Assembly (NCBI GenBank): GCA_017165825.1
Contig: CM029376.1
Span: 21,329,952 to 21,393,951, forward strand
Source: Hepsetus odoe
Lineage: Eukaryota > Chordata > Actinopteri > Characiformes > Hepsetidae
Reading direction: 5' to 3'
DNA: 64,000 nucleotides
Shown: positions 20,982-33,500 of the stretch, piece by piece
How the letters are laid out: every line of letters begins with the position of its first letter
How positions within the stretch are numbered: position 1 is the first letter of the stretch
Program-made: the position numbers and the translations under genes
The notes under the pieces: model-generated
Told to the model about the DNA's origin: nothing
The model's database searches: none
Seen by the model: only the letters and a program-made list of their open reading frames with translations

Positions 20982-23697
20982 GTAAGATGGAGATGAAGTC
21001 ACTTCACTGCGAGAGAGAGAGAGAGTCGGAAAAGTAGAAATAATACCGAGAATAATCTTAAAAACAAACTAAACCGTTTAGTGAACCCATCAGTCACCAG
21101 ATATAAGATCACACTAAGGGAAAGCAGCTCCGGCAGAATGAGGAATGAAACGATAAACAAATTAAATAAACATAGAAAGTTAACATGTGGACCGATAAGG
21201 AATCTTCTGTAAATAAGAAAAAGGCCAACATTTGTTTTGCGGAGGCACGAGGAGGGGATAATGAAGCCCTGCTCACCTGAGAATAAACCATTTCCCCATC
21301 CAAATTATACAACGACCTTTTCAGCAGAAGCGCATCTGAACGAAGATACTTTGTTCAGAAGATCAGTCCACACTGCAGCCTGTCTGTCACTTACACATCT
21401 TTAAAACAGATTTATCCAAAGAAAAACACTATAATTTTACTTTTGTAAAAATTATCATATATACAGTACTGTGCATAAGTTTTAGGCAGGTGTGGAAAAA
21501 ACGCTGTAAACAGAATGCTTTCAGAAATATCAATAATGATCGTTTATTTTGATCAATTTACAAAATGCAAGGGATGAATTAAAGAAAATCTAAATTGATC
21601 AATATTTTGGTGTTTCACCTTTGCCTTCAGTTACCAGCATCAGTTCTTCTGGCCCCACAGAGCCCTGATCTCAACATCATCCAGTGTGTCTGGATCACAT
21701 GAGGAGTAGCAGAAGGATGTGGGAGGAAGCATCCACAGAAGATCTGTGGTTAGTTCTCCAAGATGTTTGGAACAACCTACCAGCCGAGTTCCTTCAACAA
21801 CTGTGTGCAAGTGTACCTAGAAGAATTGATGCTGTTTTGAAGGCAAAGGGTGGTCCCACCAAATATGGATTTGATTCAGATTTCTCTTTTGTTCATTCAC
21901 TGCATTTTGTTGACTGATGAAAATAAACAATTTACGCTTTCCATTTTTGAAAGCATTCTTTGTTTACAGCATTTTTTTCCACACCTGCCTAAAACTTTTG
22001 CACAGTACTGTACATGTAACAGCACCGCTTATAATAATACTAATCATCATCATCTTTTATTATTATTATTATCAAATTGTATTAACTATGTTATAATTTA
22101 CTAACATTTCCTCTATACAACAACAGCAAATAAATAATAGTAATAATAACTGATCATTTCTTTATAGTTTCAAGGTAAAAATGTTATTCATAAATAAAAC
22201 CAAAGATACCTTTATACATTTTAAAATGTATTTTTAATGTGTGTGTTTGTGTGTGCCTGTGTTACATTCAGGCTGGACTGGATTAGTAAATCAGATTAGG
22301 TACGCCCGTTTTTAAACACCCTCAGTATATATTTACTTTGTGCTTTATCTTAAATAAGATCCAAATGTCCAACTGTCCTTCACTTCAGTGCAGATCCAGT
22401 CTCCACTCTGCAGTGATGGGGACGCCATGGAAGAGACAGTCTCAGGTTAGTTTGTTAGTCCGGCGCACATGTGCTGTAACAGTACCCAACATGAGGTCTA
22501 AAGCTGCACTTTCTCAGCATTAATGTAAACTTCTCAGCAAAAGCAGGACGGATGAGTTAATGACTCACAGTTGAAGGTCTTCAGCAAACTGGCAACCGTC
22601 CAAATCTCATACAAAGCAATGGACATGCAACCCCCTCCCCCAAAATCAGGATTCGAACAATTTTGTATCATTTGTTTTCACTTATGGTAATCTTTATCTG
22701 AGAGTCTGCAGTAGATGGACCGTATGGTTAACATTCTTAACTGCAGACCGAACACATGATTCTGTAAATGTGTTTCATTATTCTATATTTACATAATAAA
22801 ATCTCAAAGTGACTCTAACCCTGCTGACAATTATCTGAGCTCCACCAGAGAGTATCTGTAGGTCAGGAGAAATCAAAGTGTGACTGATATCTGTATCTGA
22901 TGTCGCTCAGGGGAAGAGCACTTTTAATGTCTTGGTTACATTCAGTGTTTATTATTCATGTCTAGTTTTAAAGACACCCAGAACAACGCCTGTTACTATT
23001 TCAGTAGAGCTGGTTTAGGCAACACTGTTTAAATTAAATCTGGATTACATTAACACATTGGGTTGTTCAAAAGATTAATAAAAAAATAATGCATTTTTTC
23101 AAATCTGTCAGTAAATATTATGTTTAATTCAGTAGCAACTATGAGGCTAAATATGATTTATTGAGTTATTAAGTGAGGAACTGAATTGTGGCCCCAAAAT
23201 TTAAAAAGTTCACAGTAATAAAATGAAAGAAACTTAAAAAGAAATCAATAAAATGTGTGGATTACTTGGGAAATCATAGCACTTCAAGATAAATGGGACT
23301 GGATAAAAACAAGCAGTGGTGGGACATATTTTAAAATTACCAAAGACATAATTGCTCCTATTCATGAAATCAATTAGTTCCAGAAAGCATGTGTTATAAC
23401 TAATCATGATAGCAATCAACATCCTCATGTTACTCAGGCCTAATGGACATGAACTGCATGTTTTAATTGCTCTAACTATTTATTTTCCACTATACACTAT
23501 ATCAAGATTTTTATTTATTATTTTATTTATTTTTATATAAACTTATATTTTTAATAAGTTTAATAAAAACACAAAATGTTTCAGTTAAGTCTGAATAAAG
23601 AAAGATTTGTTTCATTTTAAGAAATACTCTCTCAAAGCAACATCATGATCTCCACTGCAACATTATAGCTCAGGACAATAAAGTTCCAAAAAGTCTC

Positions 23698-23757
<60 letters not shown>

Positions 23758-24359
23758 AACCCATCTACATGCCTTTCCTGATGGTGGGCTCTATCTTTGT
23801 GGCCTTCGTGGTGGTTGCCTCTTTAGTGGCTGTGTATTGCTGTACGTGTCTGCGGCCCAAGCAGCCAGCCCAGCAGCCCATGCGCTTCTCTCTGCGGAGC
23901 TGTCAGGGTGAGACCATTCCCATGATCCTGACCCCTGGGGCAGCACCAGCCAGCCTTCGCACCCCCTCGCGCCAGTCCAGCACGGCCACCACCAGCTCTA
24001 GCAGCGCTGGAGGGGGGAGCTCGCTGAGGCGCTTCTCATTGGGAAGGGGCGAGCCCGGCATCCAGCAGAACACACAACAGCAGATCCTCCTAGCATCATC
24101 GTCATCCTCTAACACAGCAATGTCACTGGGCCCTGCCCAACCAGTCCTGCCACCACCACCTCCACCACCATACTTCTCTCCACAGTGCCTACAGGCCAGC
24201 CTCTCACACTCACATACACACTCACACACACTTAACCATGCCCAGCTACAGCAGCACCACCAGGACTCCAGCTTTATACTTTCCCAGCAGTACTTCTTCC
24301 CGCTGCAGCCAGAACCCTTCAGCGGGAGCAAAAGTTTTGCTGATTTTGGCCAGAGCTGA
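20725..24359 (+). CDS. shisa3: shisa3 coding span, two exons, exon 1 frame broken
   Basis: Shisa proteins are single-pass ER membrane proteins that retain Frizzled and FGF receptors and so damp Wnt and FGF signalling. Exon 1 (20725-20981) gives a signal peptide, then GEFCHGWLDSGGNYHEGFQC and CCGT of the cysteine-rich domain. Exon 2 (23758-24359) gives the transmembrane helix and cytoplasmic tail. The junction TAC ACA GCG C|AA CCC matches the family. However, exon 1 is 257 bases, and the start frame meets a stop at 20983-20985; the family frame resumes near 20890. About five bases (or two, modulo three) appear missing. This may be an assembly error or a true null allele. With intact frame the length would be about 287 aa, against about 238 in human. 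Confidence 0.9.
21464..22010 (+). mobile_element. Tc1-like non-autonomous element, copy A
   Basis: The left end CAGTACTGTGCATAAGTTTT and the inverted right end CAGTACTGTGCAAAAGTTTT match over about 50 bases and both sides are flanked by TA, the Tc1/mariner target duplication. Inside, the plus strand encodes the C-terminal part of a Tc1 transposase (APQSPDLNIIQCVW, the region around the second catalytic Asp) followed by stops. The N-terminal half of the transposase is deleted. Copies B and C share the layout. Confidence 0.9.
23692..23755. repeat. (CT)n forming the shisa3 intron polypyrimidine tract
   Basis: About 30 CT units with one CC interruption, ending directly at the AG of the shisa3 exon 2 acceptor. 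Confidence 0.95.
23758..24359 (+). CDS. shisa3: shisa3 exon 2: transmembrane helix and tail
   Basis: Acceptor CTCTCTCTCAG|AACCCATC, stop TGA at 24357-24359. It encodes PIYMPFLMVGS, a helix to about AVYCCTCLRP, then QQPMRFSLRS, ETIPMILT, SRQSSTATTSSSS, RRFSLGRGEPG, a Pro run ending PPPY (a PPxY WW-binding motif), a His/Ser/Thr-rich stretch and FADFGQS. These blocks follow human SHISA3 in order. The His-rich part is encoded by a CA-rich tract and is absent from human as I recall it. Confidence 0.95.
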
Positions 24360-24433
24360 ACTGGAGCCCAGGACTACTAATAAAAAGGCACTGGCCATTG
24401 GACTCTCTTTCTATCTTTTAGTGATTGGACTAG

Positions 24434-24439
24434 AATAAA
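24434..24439 (+). terminator. shisa3: Candidate shisa3 poly(A) signals
   Basis: AATAAA occurs here, 75 bases past the stop, and again at 25018-25023 and 25516-25521. Which one is used cannot be read from sequence; the last has a T-rich downstream stretch. Confidence 0.35.
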
Positions 24440-27400
24440 ATAGTCCACGATGCTTCTTTCAGCTGCAAGCAAAGACGCGTCAGGAAAGGGGTAAAGCAAT
24501 TGAGCTGTCCTTCCAACAGCCCAAGTGCACCTACTTTCAGCTGCTGTAGGGCTGGACATGCTTTACAGAACATTAGCAAAAACCTCCGTTCAAGCGCGGT
24601 GGAAAATGCTTGAATAAGTGCACTTAAGTATTATACTTTACAGGATTTGTAATCCTGTATGTTTACTCAATTATATTCCAAGAGGGAATTTTTTTTTGAC
24701 TTGTTATAGTTTCATTGAGATTCTCAAAGTATAAAACACACTTTTCCAATGGCCAGTTTTTGATAAGCTGCAGGATGCTACCAGGCTAGAAGGATGGTGC
24801 TCACACAGTGTCACAGAACAGCTCAGAAGAACAGGGTCAGCTTACAGACAGCAGCATTGGCAAACATTGTGTTGAATCAGGGAGGGCTTTCACTCCCACA
24901 CAAGAAAAGCGAGGTCAGTTATTTATGTTAAAATCTTTCTTTTTTGCTTGTTGACACAGATCCATACTTTCCATGATTTTCTGTGCTTTTCCTCTTCTTC
25001 ATTTAACATGACGAGAAAATAAAGATCTGATCGCCCAGTCGAACCTACTTTTTGCCAAAGTTCTGTAAAGCGTTTCATACCTCACAACAGTTGCTATGAA
25101 GGACTGCATTTGTGGGCAAAGCATGTAGAGGTCAGTTGTTAACAAATCATTAAATGCATCACCATTTATTCCCTTAGCAAGAACTCAGCCATGGGCAGGC
25201 TGTGAGCAGTGATGCCTCTTTGGCAGCCGGCAGCGTTGCTCTCACACACATCAGGACTTGAAGAAAAGAAGAAAAATGGTGATTTGATTGTTGTTGACAG
25301 ATGAAGCCAGAGAGCTGCTGAAACTGCAGGAAAGGAAAGAAGCGAGAGAGGAAGAGAAAGAGAGAAAAAGCTCTACGAAGTGGATTTTTCATCTGGAAGT
25401 CTGCCTAAAACTCCTGCGGCATATCAAAGCACACAGACCCCTGTTTGCACCTCCTAAACTATTAAATATGCACTTTTCATAGGTTTTATAGAAGAATGTT
25501 TTCTATCTTTTGGGGAATAAATTAGTCTTGTTTTCTAAAATTCCAATTCATATGGCCACTGCTGGGACGCTCAAGGAAAAGACTGAAAAAGGATGTAAGA
25601 AATCATTCTGGATTAATACTGATATTTTTTTTGAAGCAAACCAGGGATTTAAATCTGTTGACAATCGAAGAAGGAGCAGAGTGAGTTCACTGGGGAAGAG
25701 TGCTGGTTATCATGTGTGTGTGTGTTTGTTTGTGTGTGTGTGGGAAGGGAGGGGATATTTTGCTACACAAGAAGAGAGTTTCCTTAGCAAGGCAGTAGTT
25801 TGTTCACATTTGCGGTAATGATAAAAAATATTACATTACTTTATGTTTATATATTTGCTCTATAAGAATAACTACTAATGCTGAGCCATATTTCTTAACA
25901 TTCCTCATTTCTCTCAACCTCAACAGAGTAAGACACACAGCTACCTCTGGGAACACTTTTTTTGGAGGGGTTTGGCCGACTGTCTCCAACTGTTTATTTT
26001 TCCATGATCTGGTGTCTTTTTTTAATTTCATTTCTCATAATTCACCGAAAGCTGAATAACCACCATAATTGCGATGGTTCAGATTACGTTAACAACACGT
26101 ACTCTGGTGGATCTGTGCTCAGCACAGGGCTCAGAGAGTTACTGAAATGTCCAGCTGGAGCAGCATAATGAGCCAGAGAACAGTCTGTAGGACGTGCTGT
26201 CACAGGCCTCAGCTGAGCATTCTGTGCAGTGTTTCTAATAAAAATCAATGACCACCCATTAAAGGCCAAACTTAAATAATTTCACTTTAACAAAAGACAT
26301 TTTCCAGAAGAAAGTTTTTCCCAAAAATAATTGCCAATTTATTAAATTGTCCAGAATTCTTCTTTTTTTCCCCTCTGTGGTCCAGTTACTGTTTTTGTTG
26401 TTTTGTGTTCCATTCCGAGTTCTAATACATTTTACATGACAATCTATTCTTTCTTACCCCTTATCATTTAACAGCCTGTGTATATTACTTTGTTTTAAAG
26501 CTGATACAGATGACTCGATTGGCTGTCCTGTATGTTTCAGGTAACATATTGTTACATAAAAAAATAGACTAATAGAAGTAATGTACAAATATATTCAATA
26601 CAGGCTATTTTTGAAACTTTAACAATGTTTACATTCTGCATGTAAACATTATGATGTAAAAAAGTGAGTAAAAGTCAATATATTTAAGCGATTATTTAGA
26701 CACAGGTCTTTGATTGGGTCATCAGCCTTGTAATCTATGCAAGGGGGGTGGACGGGAGTTGTCCTGTGAACAAACTCTAGTGGGCCACCAAGATTGAATT
26801 AATACTTAGCTATTTCTAAACAGGAATAAATTGTTTTTACTTCAGTGAGTCTGAAACAGGCAATTAAAAGATATCCGACCATCAGATGGCATCTGTTTAT
26901 AATGGGTGAAATGGGCTGATGCGTTCAGAGACCTCTCCACCTTTTCCTGTTTAGGCTCTAATAGCAGCGTGCGTGTGTGAATCCTGTTAAATCCCACTTT
27001 AAAGGTAAAAATGACTGTTCTACACACACAAAGTAAAACAACAAGACTAATATATTTTGGCCAAAAGTACCTGATAAAATGATTATTTTAACACGGCAGT
27101 AGTCAATTCATTACCCTACTGAGGCGTGTTAGTAAGCCAAGCAAATGCAACAGAAGAAAATCCAGAAAAAATGTCTCTGTTGTGTACAGTACACAATGAT
27201 TATGAATGCTGTATAATAACTATATGAATACTTGTAATGACATCTGTAATGAAAATGTTTTTTGCTTCCTGTGCAATGTTTAATAAGTTACAATCCCACA
27301 GGATTCTGTTTAGATAGATGGAGGCTTGTCCAGAAACTGGGGCCAAACTCCATGACTCAATTCAAAACCTTCTCATAAACAAATTTAGTGTGGGACAGGG

Positions 27401-27870
27401 CTGAGTTCAGAAGGGAAACATCCTGTGAAGGAACATAGCCCATCAAATAAAATAAGGGCAATTCAGAGAGGGTGGGACATCCTGATGGACAGCATTTTAA
27501 AGGAGCTGGAATTTGCTTGTAATATTTCAGATTTTCCATTCTCTTCAGCCATGATAAGCATGATGCAAAAGTTTGACTGTGTGGGGAAGTTATTATATGA
27601 AATAATTAGATTTTTTAAATGTAAGAGATGGACACAAGCTGGTCTAGAAAATCGGTTCAGAAACAGCACAGATTAATGCTAATGAATAGCTTTGTGTTTA
27701 AGGAGTCATTTTGTAACTTCTCTAATTTGTTTTTGATGACCTCCTTTGATGACTATCATTAGGTAAGGTTAAAGCTGAACATTTTACAACATATTAACTC
27801 ATAGTAAATATGTTAATGGAATGTAAGTAATAATGACAAAACCAATTATGTCCTTGTTCAAGTTGTAAAG

Positions 27871-27876
27871 TTTATT
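27871..27876 (-). terminator. atp8a1: Candidate atp8a1 poly(A) signal
   Basis: TTTATT on the plus strand is AATAAA on the minus strand, 2.55 kb past the atp8a1 stop codon. A long 3' UTR is plausible for this gene but not proven. Confidence 0.3.
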
Positions 27877-28502
27877 TCAGTAGTCCTTTATGGCAGTAAA
27901 AGACAGAACACTTAAAATTTTGCAGTCCCAACATGCTGAACAATCATTAAACAATGAAGACAGAAAGGAAAGAGAGAACAAAGAATTTTCAAAACAAAAA
28001 GTGCATCTTCCTGTTTAAAGTGACCAACACTAAAAAAAGAAATCTGTGTACAACTAACATTTAAACCATTCATGCAGTCAACCACTTCCACAGACGAGAG
28101 TTTGCTAAAGCAACGGTCCAGCTCTTCCAAAGCAATGTCAGAAAGCATCCAGTGTTCAGTTCAACAAGAGCTGACAACGACCAATGACAGCAAACGTCCA
28201 GAACAGAAAACACTCACTGAAAGCAGAGATTAAAGGACAAATGCACCGAAGCCATACTTTACAATAAACTGAGGAAAGAAAAACACAGAGATTTCTGTTC
28301 AGAGAAGAAGTACACCATATCAGAATTAAAACCGAAAGTAAAACCTTATACGCATCAGATGAGTAATACTGCAAACAAACAGAACCCAGTTCAGAAAGAG
28401 CCACCACTGGAGAGATTAACAGTGCATTGTGCAACATTACCTGTCAAGCTTAAGCTCAGCATTACCAATGAGGACTCTTCTGCCCAATACAGGCTGAAGG
28501 AC

Positions 28503-28579
28503 TACACACACACCCACACACACACACATACACACACACACACACACCCACCCATCCATCCATCCATCCATCCATCCAT
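28503..28579. repeat. (CA)n-(CATC)n compound microsatellite
   Basis: CA units with CCC interruptions followed by about eight CATC units, in the presumed atp8a1 3' UTR. Confidence 0.93.
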
Positions 28580-28822
28580 TCAAAAACACTACTGCACAAC
28601 CACTCTACATACGTACAGGGCCATGCAGCATCTTAGTTTACTTTCATTATACCTGGAGTCATGCAGACGAGGAGCGAGCAGCATTACACACACAAATATA
28701 TGGACATGGAGGTTACACACACATACATGCACACCACATACTCTCATACCCTTGTGTGTCATAGACAAATGTTTCCAGAATTTATCATTAGGAAGTTTTT
28801 AGACTCCCAGGGGTAACCTGCA

Positions 28823-28850
28823 AACACACACACACACGCACACGCACACG

Positions 28851-28881
<31 letters not shown>
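28823..28881. repeat. (CA)n microsatellite with CG interruptions
   Basis: CA units interrupted by several CACG steps, in the presumed atp8a1 3' UTR. Confidence 0.93.
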
Positions 28882-28884
<3 letters not shown>

Positions 28885-30430
28885 CAAGAACAGCTACACA
28901 CATTCAAACATACGCTTACATGCACATGCAGACAACCCACAATGCACACACAACATACAAAACTTGCTCTCCCACAGGGAGAAAAAAACTTGCGCACAAA
29001 AAAAAAAAAAAATACATAACCATACATTAAAGAAGCTTTCATAATGTTAACAAATAGGTTAAGTCACAGGTTAAATTAGACTCATTCTCCACCATCGGTT
29101 TTCTGAAGATTGACAACGAAAGAGAAGAAGACTGATGTCTTGTTACAAAGCGGAACAATCCAAAAAGTTGGACATCCCCCATATAAAAATACAAATTCAT
29201 AAAATAACTATGGAGACAAAGTCGTTTTGAGACTGGGTGTACCAACAGGCTACATCCCCCACCCAAGCTAATGGCACTTCGTTTTTGAGGAATAAACTTT
29301 CTATCTCACCAATAGAATTACTAGAAGTCAACCATCTGCATCATCTAAAAGACTTTCAAATGACACACACAAACACAAACCATACCACACTGGGTGACAA
29401 CATGGAGCTCAAACAAACCAGCCAGGCACTGCAGAGAAACCAGCTTCTAGCTTGTGTGTGTTGTATGGATTAATCCTGTCTAAAGGATCTCTCTAACGGG
29501 GACAAAAAAGTTACTATTAGGCACCTTTGTGATCGTTGCAGCAGTGTACAATAAGGAGCACAGAAACTGACTAAAGGGTCAAATAAATGTTTAATAAGAA
29601 TGGCACCAGACATGGTGTCTAAAGATAAGCTTGATTAAAATTTACTCTAAAAAAACTGATTGAATTTGGATTAACTTTAAAGTCTGGAGACAGGAAAAAG
29701 TGCAAGAACCTAAGACAAGTAAAAAACAAAATAACAGAAAAAAAAATTGGTATGCAGTGGCCAGATCAGAGCAAGGGAGATGGTCAGGGAAAAATCTGTA
29801 AATACAACTACAATACTGAAATTTCCAAACATGTCTTTCACATTATTGTCTTTTTAAACAGCAACTGTGTTCATGAAGGTGTTCTTTGGCAACTTGCATT
29901 TCTACAGGAGCTGTGTGGAACTGCTCAATACTGCTGCTGCTACACAAACAGGGATATTTTGAACAATGCCATTATTTAGAGAGATTAATACACCATCACT
30001 GGTTAGGGGACACAATCAAAGACCATTACCACAAAGGGTTAACACCGCCATTACCACCACCACCATCAGATTTTTGGCTTCAACATTAAAAGTTGTAAGG
30101 ACGTCAGAAGAGAGAGAATTCATGAAGTTTCCTCAGTATGCCTTTTTGACAGGGCAGTAACTGAGCAGGCCCAACTGCAATCCACTTAAGCCATTCAAAC
30201 CCAAGGTGGCCATACAGCTTCAAATCTCAAAATCTTAATTTTGTTCCCTACTTTTTAATTTTCCCTTTTAAAGTACAGCTCTGTTCCTCTCTTTTGTTTT
30301 TCTTTGCTGTAGTTCCAACCAGGCATCTCTGAGTTGGAGAAAGGCAAACTGACAGACTTCAGTTTCTGCCAGTTTCAGAAAGTTGACTGACGGCTGAGAC
30401 TCAGCGGGACCGGGCCAGAGGGGCCGGACC

Positions 30431-30528
30431 TCACCACTCATTGGTCCGCTGCTTGGTGGTGTCATAGGCCCTGATGACCTCTGACTGGGAGACCACTCCA
30501 TTCTCATCCTGAGAGAAGGCATAGCCAT
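30431..30528 (-). CDS. atp8a1: atp8a1 last exon: autoinhibitory tail
   Basis: Acceptor CTCCTGCAG|ATGGCT, stop TGA at 30431-30433. It encodes GYAFSQDENGVVSQSEVIRA and YDTTKQRTNEW. In mammalian P4-ATPases the GYAFS motif folds back on the cytosolic domains to hold the enzyme inactive. Confidence 0.96.
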
Positions 30529-33500
30529 CTGCAGGAGGAACACAGAGAGGACACGTCATGTTATGCAGTACAAATGCTGATAAAGCAAATAATGGAAGAA
30601 ATGAGGGAAGACGTGGGCAGTGACAAATATACTCTTTAAAGCAATCAGAGCTATACCTGGGCACTCAAACAAATCATGTTAAAACTGCTATAATCGCACC
30701 GCTAACCTAAAGGCAGACGCATTCTACCGCTGGACTTATATGACTGACAGTGGGCATGGATTCAGATAAAAGGATGAGATGTTTGTGTTTTAGCGGTCAG
30801 ATAGAGTTTATACTGAAGAAGTTCCACCAATGTTGTTTTATACCACTAGCTAAAGGCAAAAATGTGGAACTTCTGAATCATTTCTAACAGTGAGTGGATA
30901 ATATATCTTAAAGCCTGCAGTTTGTAGGTTTCTACTGAGAATGTAAGCTGCATCCTTTCCTATGAATCCATAAAGGTTTTTTCACGATTTAGAAGCTTGT
31001 AGCAGTGTCGGTACACTGAAGCTTCTACCGTACTGCACACTGGGGTTGACCTTTGACCCCTGACTCACCTTTACGTCTCAACTGATTCGGCCTCTACCTG
31101 CTGGCCTGGAGGCGCATGCAAGAGGCCAAGGAGAGCGGTGCATTGTGGGAGTGACAATGGAACATGGAAACAATTAAATGTGACTCTGTCCATCAGGCAT
31201 CAGAGCTGCACAGCACAGCACAGCACAACACAAACACACACACACACACACACAGACAGGGAAAGGGCAAAGCTGCGGGATATGGCACCATGTGCAAGGT
31301 TGAACTGTGGGTCAGGGATGCAGTGGTTAAAAAAAAAATAAAATTGAGGTTTTGGAGGTGTGGTTTTAGGGTAAAAGCGAACGGTAAAATCAGACTATGA
31401 CTGAGCTTCTCCCATCCCCACCTAAAAACAAACAACAGAATAACGTCATGAGCAGATTAACAGAAAAAAAACCCCAGAAAATATGGAAACGCAAACGTAA
31501 ACGAACATGGCAAAGCAAAATGGGAAGCAAACAAATTAAGCGCACGCCTGCTCGAGCCATACGGCTTCAGCTCTGCGGAGGGGGTGCATGTTAGTGATTA
31601 TAGATGCCTGGCATGTCAGTGTCTGTGAAGGGATTTCAGACTAAATGTCAGGTGATAGGCATTACCAGCAGGTACAATGCCCCAGACACTAACATACACG
31701 TCTGCTATGGCATCCCCAAATTCATGCAAATGTCACTGCCTCATTTGGCAGTTGGCAGCTTTGTTTGCTTGGTTTTTTGGTCGTGGGTTGCTTTCTTCTT
31801 ATTCTTAAGAGTTCCTGAGGGTGTCGTCAGGTTCACAGTTTGTCACAAGTGTTTGGGTGTACATATGCATCTACATTTTTATAGTGCAAATGGGAATGGT
31901 GGGATGCATGTCCAACTGATAGTCATCATGCGAGTGTATGTGTTGCGAGTGTGTGAGTGTCTGTAGCAGAGCAAAGGTGAGTCGCTGACGTACGGAGTAG
32001 ATTCTGCTGCATGGAGTCGGAGCGGTACAGGCTGACTGTGCTCTTCTTGAACACGTTCTTCAGCAGCTGGGCCCTCTCTGTCAAACTGCACGCACACACA
32101 TTCACAAAAATAAAAATAAGGAGAGAAAGGAAGATAGGAGAGTGAGATGTTACTCAAAGAGCTTTGTCTCTCTCTCTTAGGAAGAGCCAGTTCAGCAGAC
32201 AAGGTTTCTGATTGATGTCGCTCTTGTACCAGTGCTGGGAAAAAAAACTGCCCATGAAGGAGATGAAGAGACCCAGGAGGCATCAGAGGAGCAAGGTGAG
32301 CATTTGCGCACCAACTTTTATTTTATTCAGGGAAGACCAAAACAATCATATTAGGATTCCTTACAACAAAAATTAGGGAGATTTGTTGCATGATATGGGC
32401 CTCAGCCAACCACCCTCACTAACTTTGCTCCCCACTTTCATATAATCATGCACTCACCAGGAGCTCTATATAGAAGCTCTACAGCCCAAAGCCTTTGATA
32501 CAGCTTGGCTTTCAGTGCAGACAGACCTGTTGGCTTGGGAGAGGGGCCAACATGATCTACCTCTCAGTAATTTTACCCCTGGTGATCTACCCTTATCTTC
32601 TCTACTCATTAACACAAATCTGCCGGACCGGAAAAGAGATATGATAGAGTTGAATGACTGAGAGCTTGTCTGAAGGTCACTTATTTCATGCAGACAGCAG
32701 TCTTATATTCAGTACTGTCCAGCTGAGCTGAACTAATTCAGCCAGAAGCTGAGAGGGTGGATCAGAATTTCTCACCTCTTTCCATGAACCACAGCTCCAG
32801 GATCCTTGGACATAGCCTCCAGTTCCTGCACCTCATCCACAAGTGTCTTAAAACATGCCTTTTTAATACTGAGATTAAAAATATCCAGAAAAAGAGAAAA
32901 ATGTATCAAAAGAACAATATTTTATAAATGCATCAATATGGAGTTGATATCAAACTACAATGGAAGGTAAACCAAAAAAAAATATATATATACAGTCAAA
33001 AGAGCACTAGTAAAAAGGCTCCTATTTTACATTCTACTGTATTTTAAAACAAATTAATATATTATAACTTATGATGAGAATGATAATGATTTGTGTGAAA
33101 AGCTAAACTTTCTGAATTTCTGAACTACACCATTAAAAATAAATATGTCTCATAGTGCAGTGATGACAGAGAAGGGATCATAAGTGAAGGAAAAAGGTTT
33201 TGGCTTTGTTTCTCAGTTTTATGGGTCAATGTGAACTTGTGTATCACTAGACATAAAAATATCACCAATAAGACAAAAAATAACATGACCTGCTGTGCCA
33301 ATTGTTCAAATCTTTAGATAAAGGTATAGATTTACGTTTCTTCCTCAATAACCATTACAATACTAAAGTCTTTTACTAATAAATTTGCTCTGACCTGCTT
33401 AACACCTAAAACTAAACTAAGCACTGAGGAGAGCAGATAAAGAAACTCACACTTTGTAGGCCACGTCAAACACCAGAGAGGTGATAGGGATGAAGAACAG

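Larger units (their letters stand above)
20982..23757 (+). other. shisa3: shisa3 intron
   Basis: A 2.8 kb intron that contains a Tc1-like non-autonomous element (21464-22010) and ends in a pure CT repeat that directly abuts the acceptor. Nothing else is identified in 22015-23690. Confidence 0.85.
24360..30430. other. Convergent shisa3-atp8a1 3' region
   Basis: Holds the 3' UTRs of both genes pointing at each other. No other coding exon is supported. The right half (27870-30430) is probably atp8a1 3' UTR and contains two CA-rich compound repeats. Short open frames here show no domain. Confidence 0.55.

Noticed and set aside
20092..20985. Long open frames of 190-297 codons on both strands over the CT tract
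   Set aside because: They translate to Ser/Leu or Arg/Glu dinucleotide-repeat products. Only the last part of one plus-strand frame, from 20725, is real coding sequence (shisa3 exon 1).
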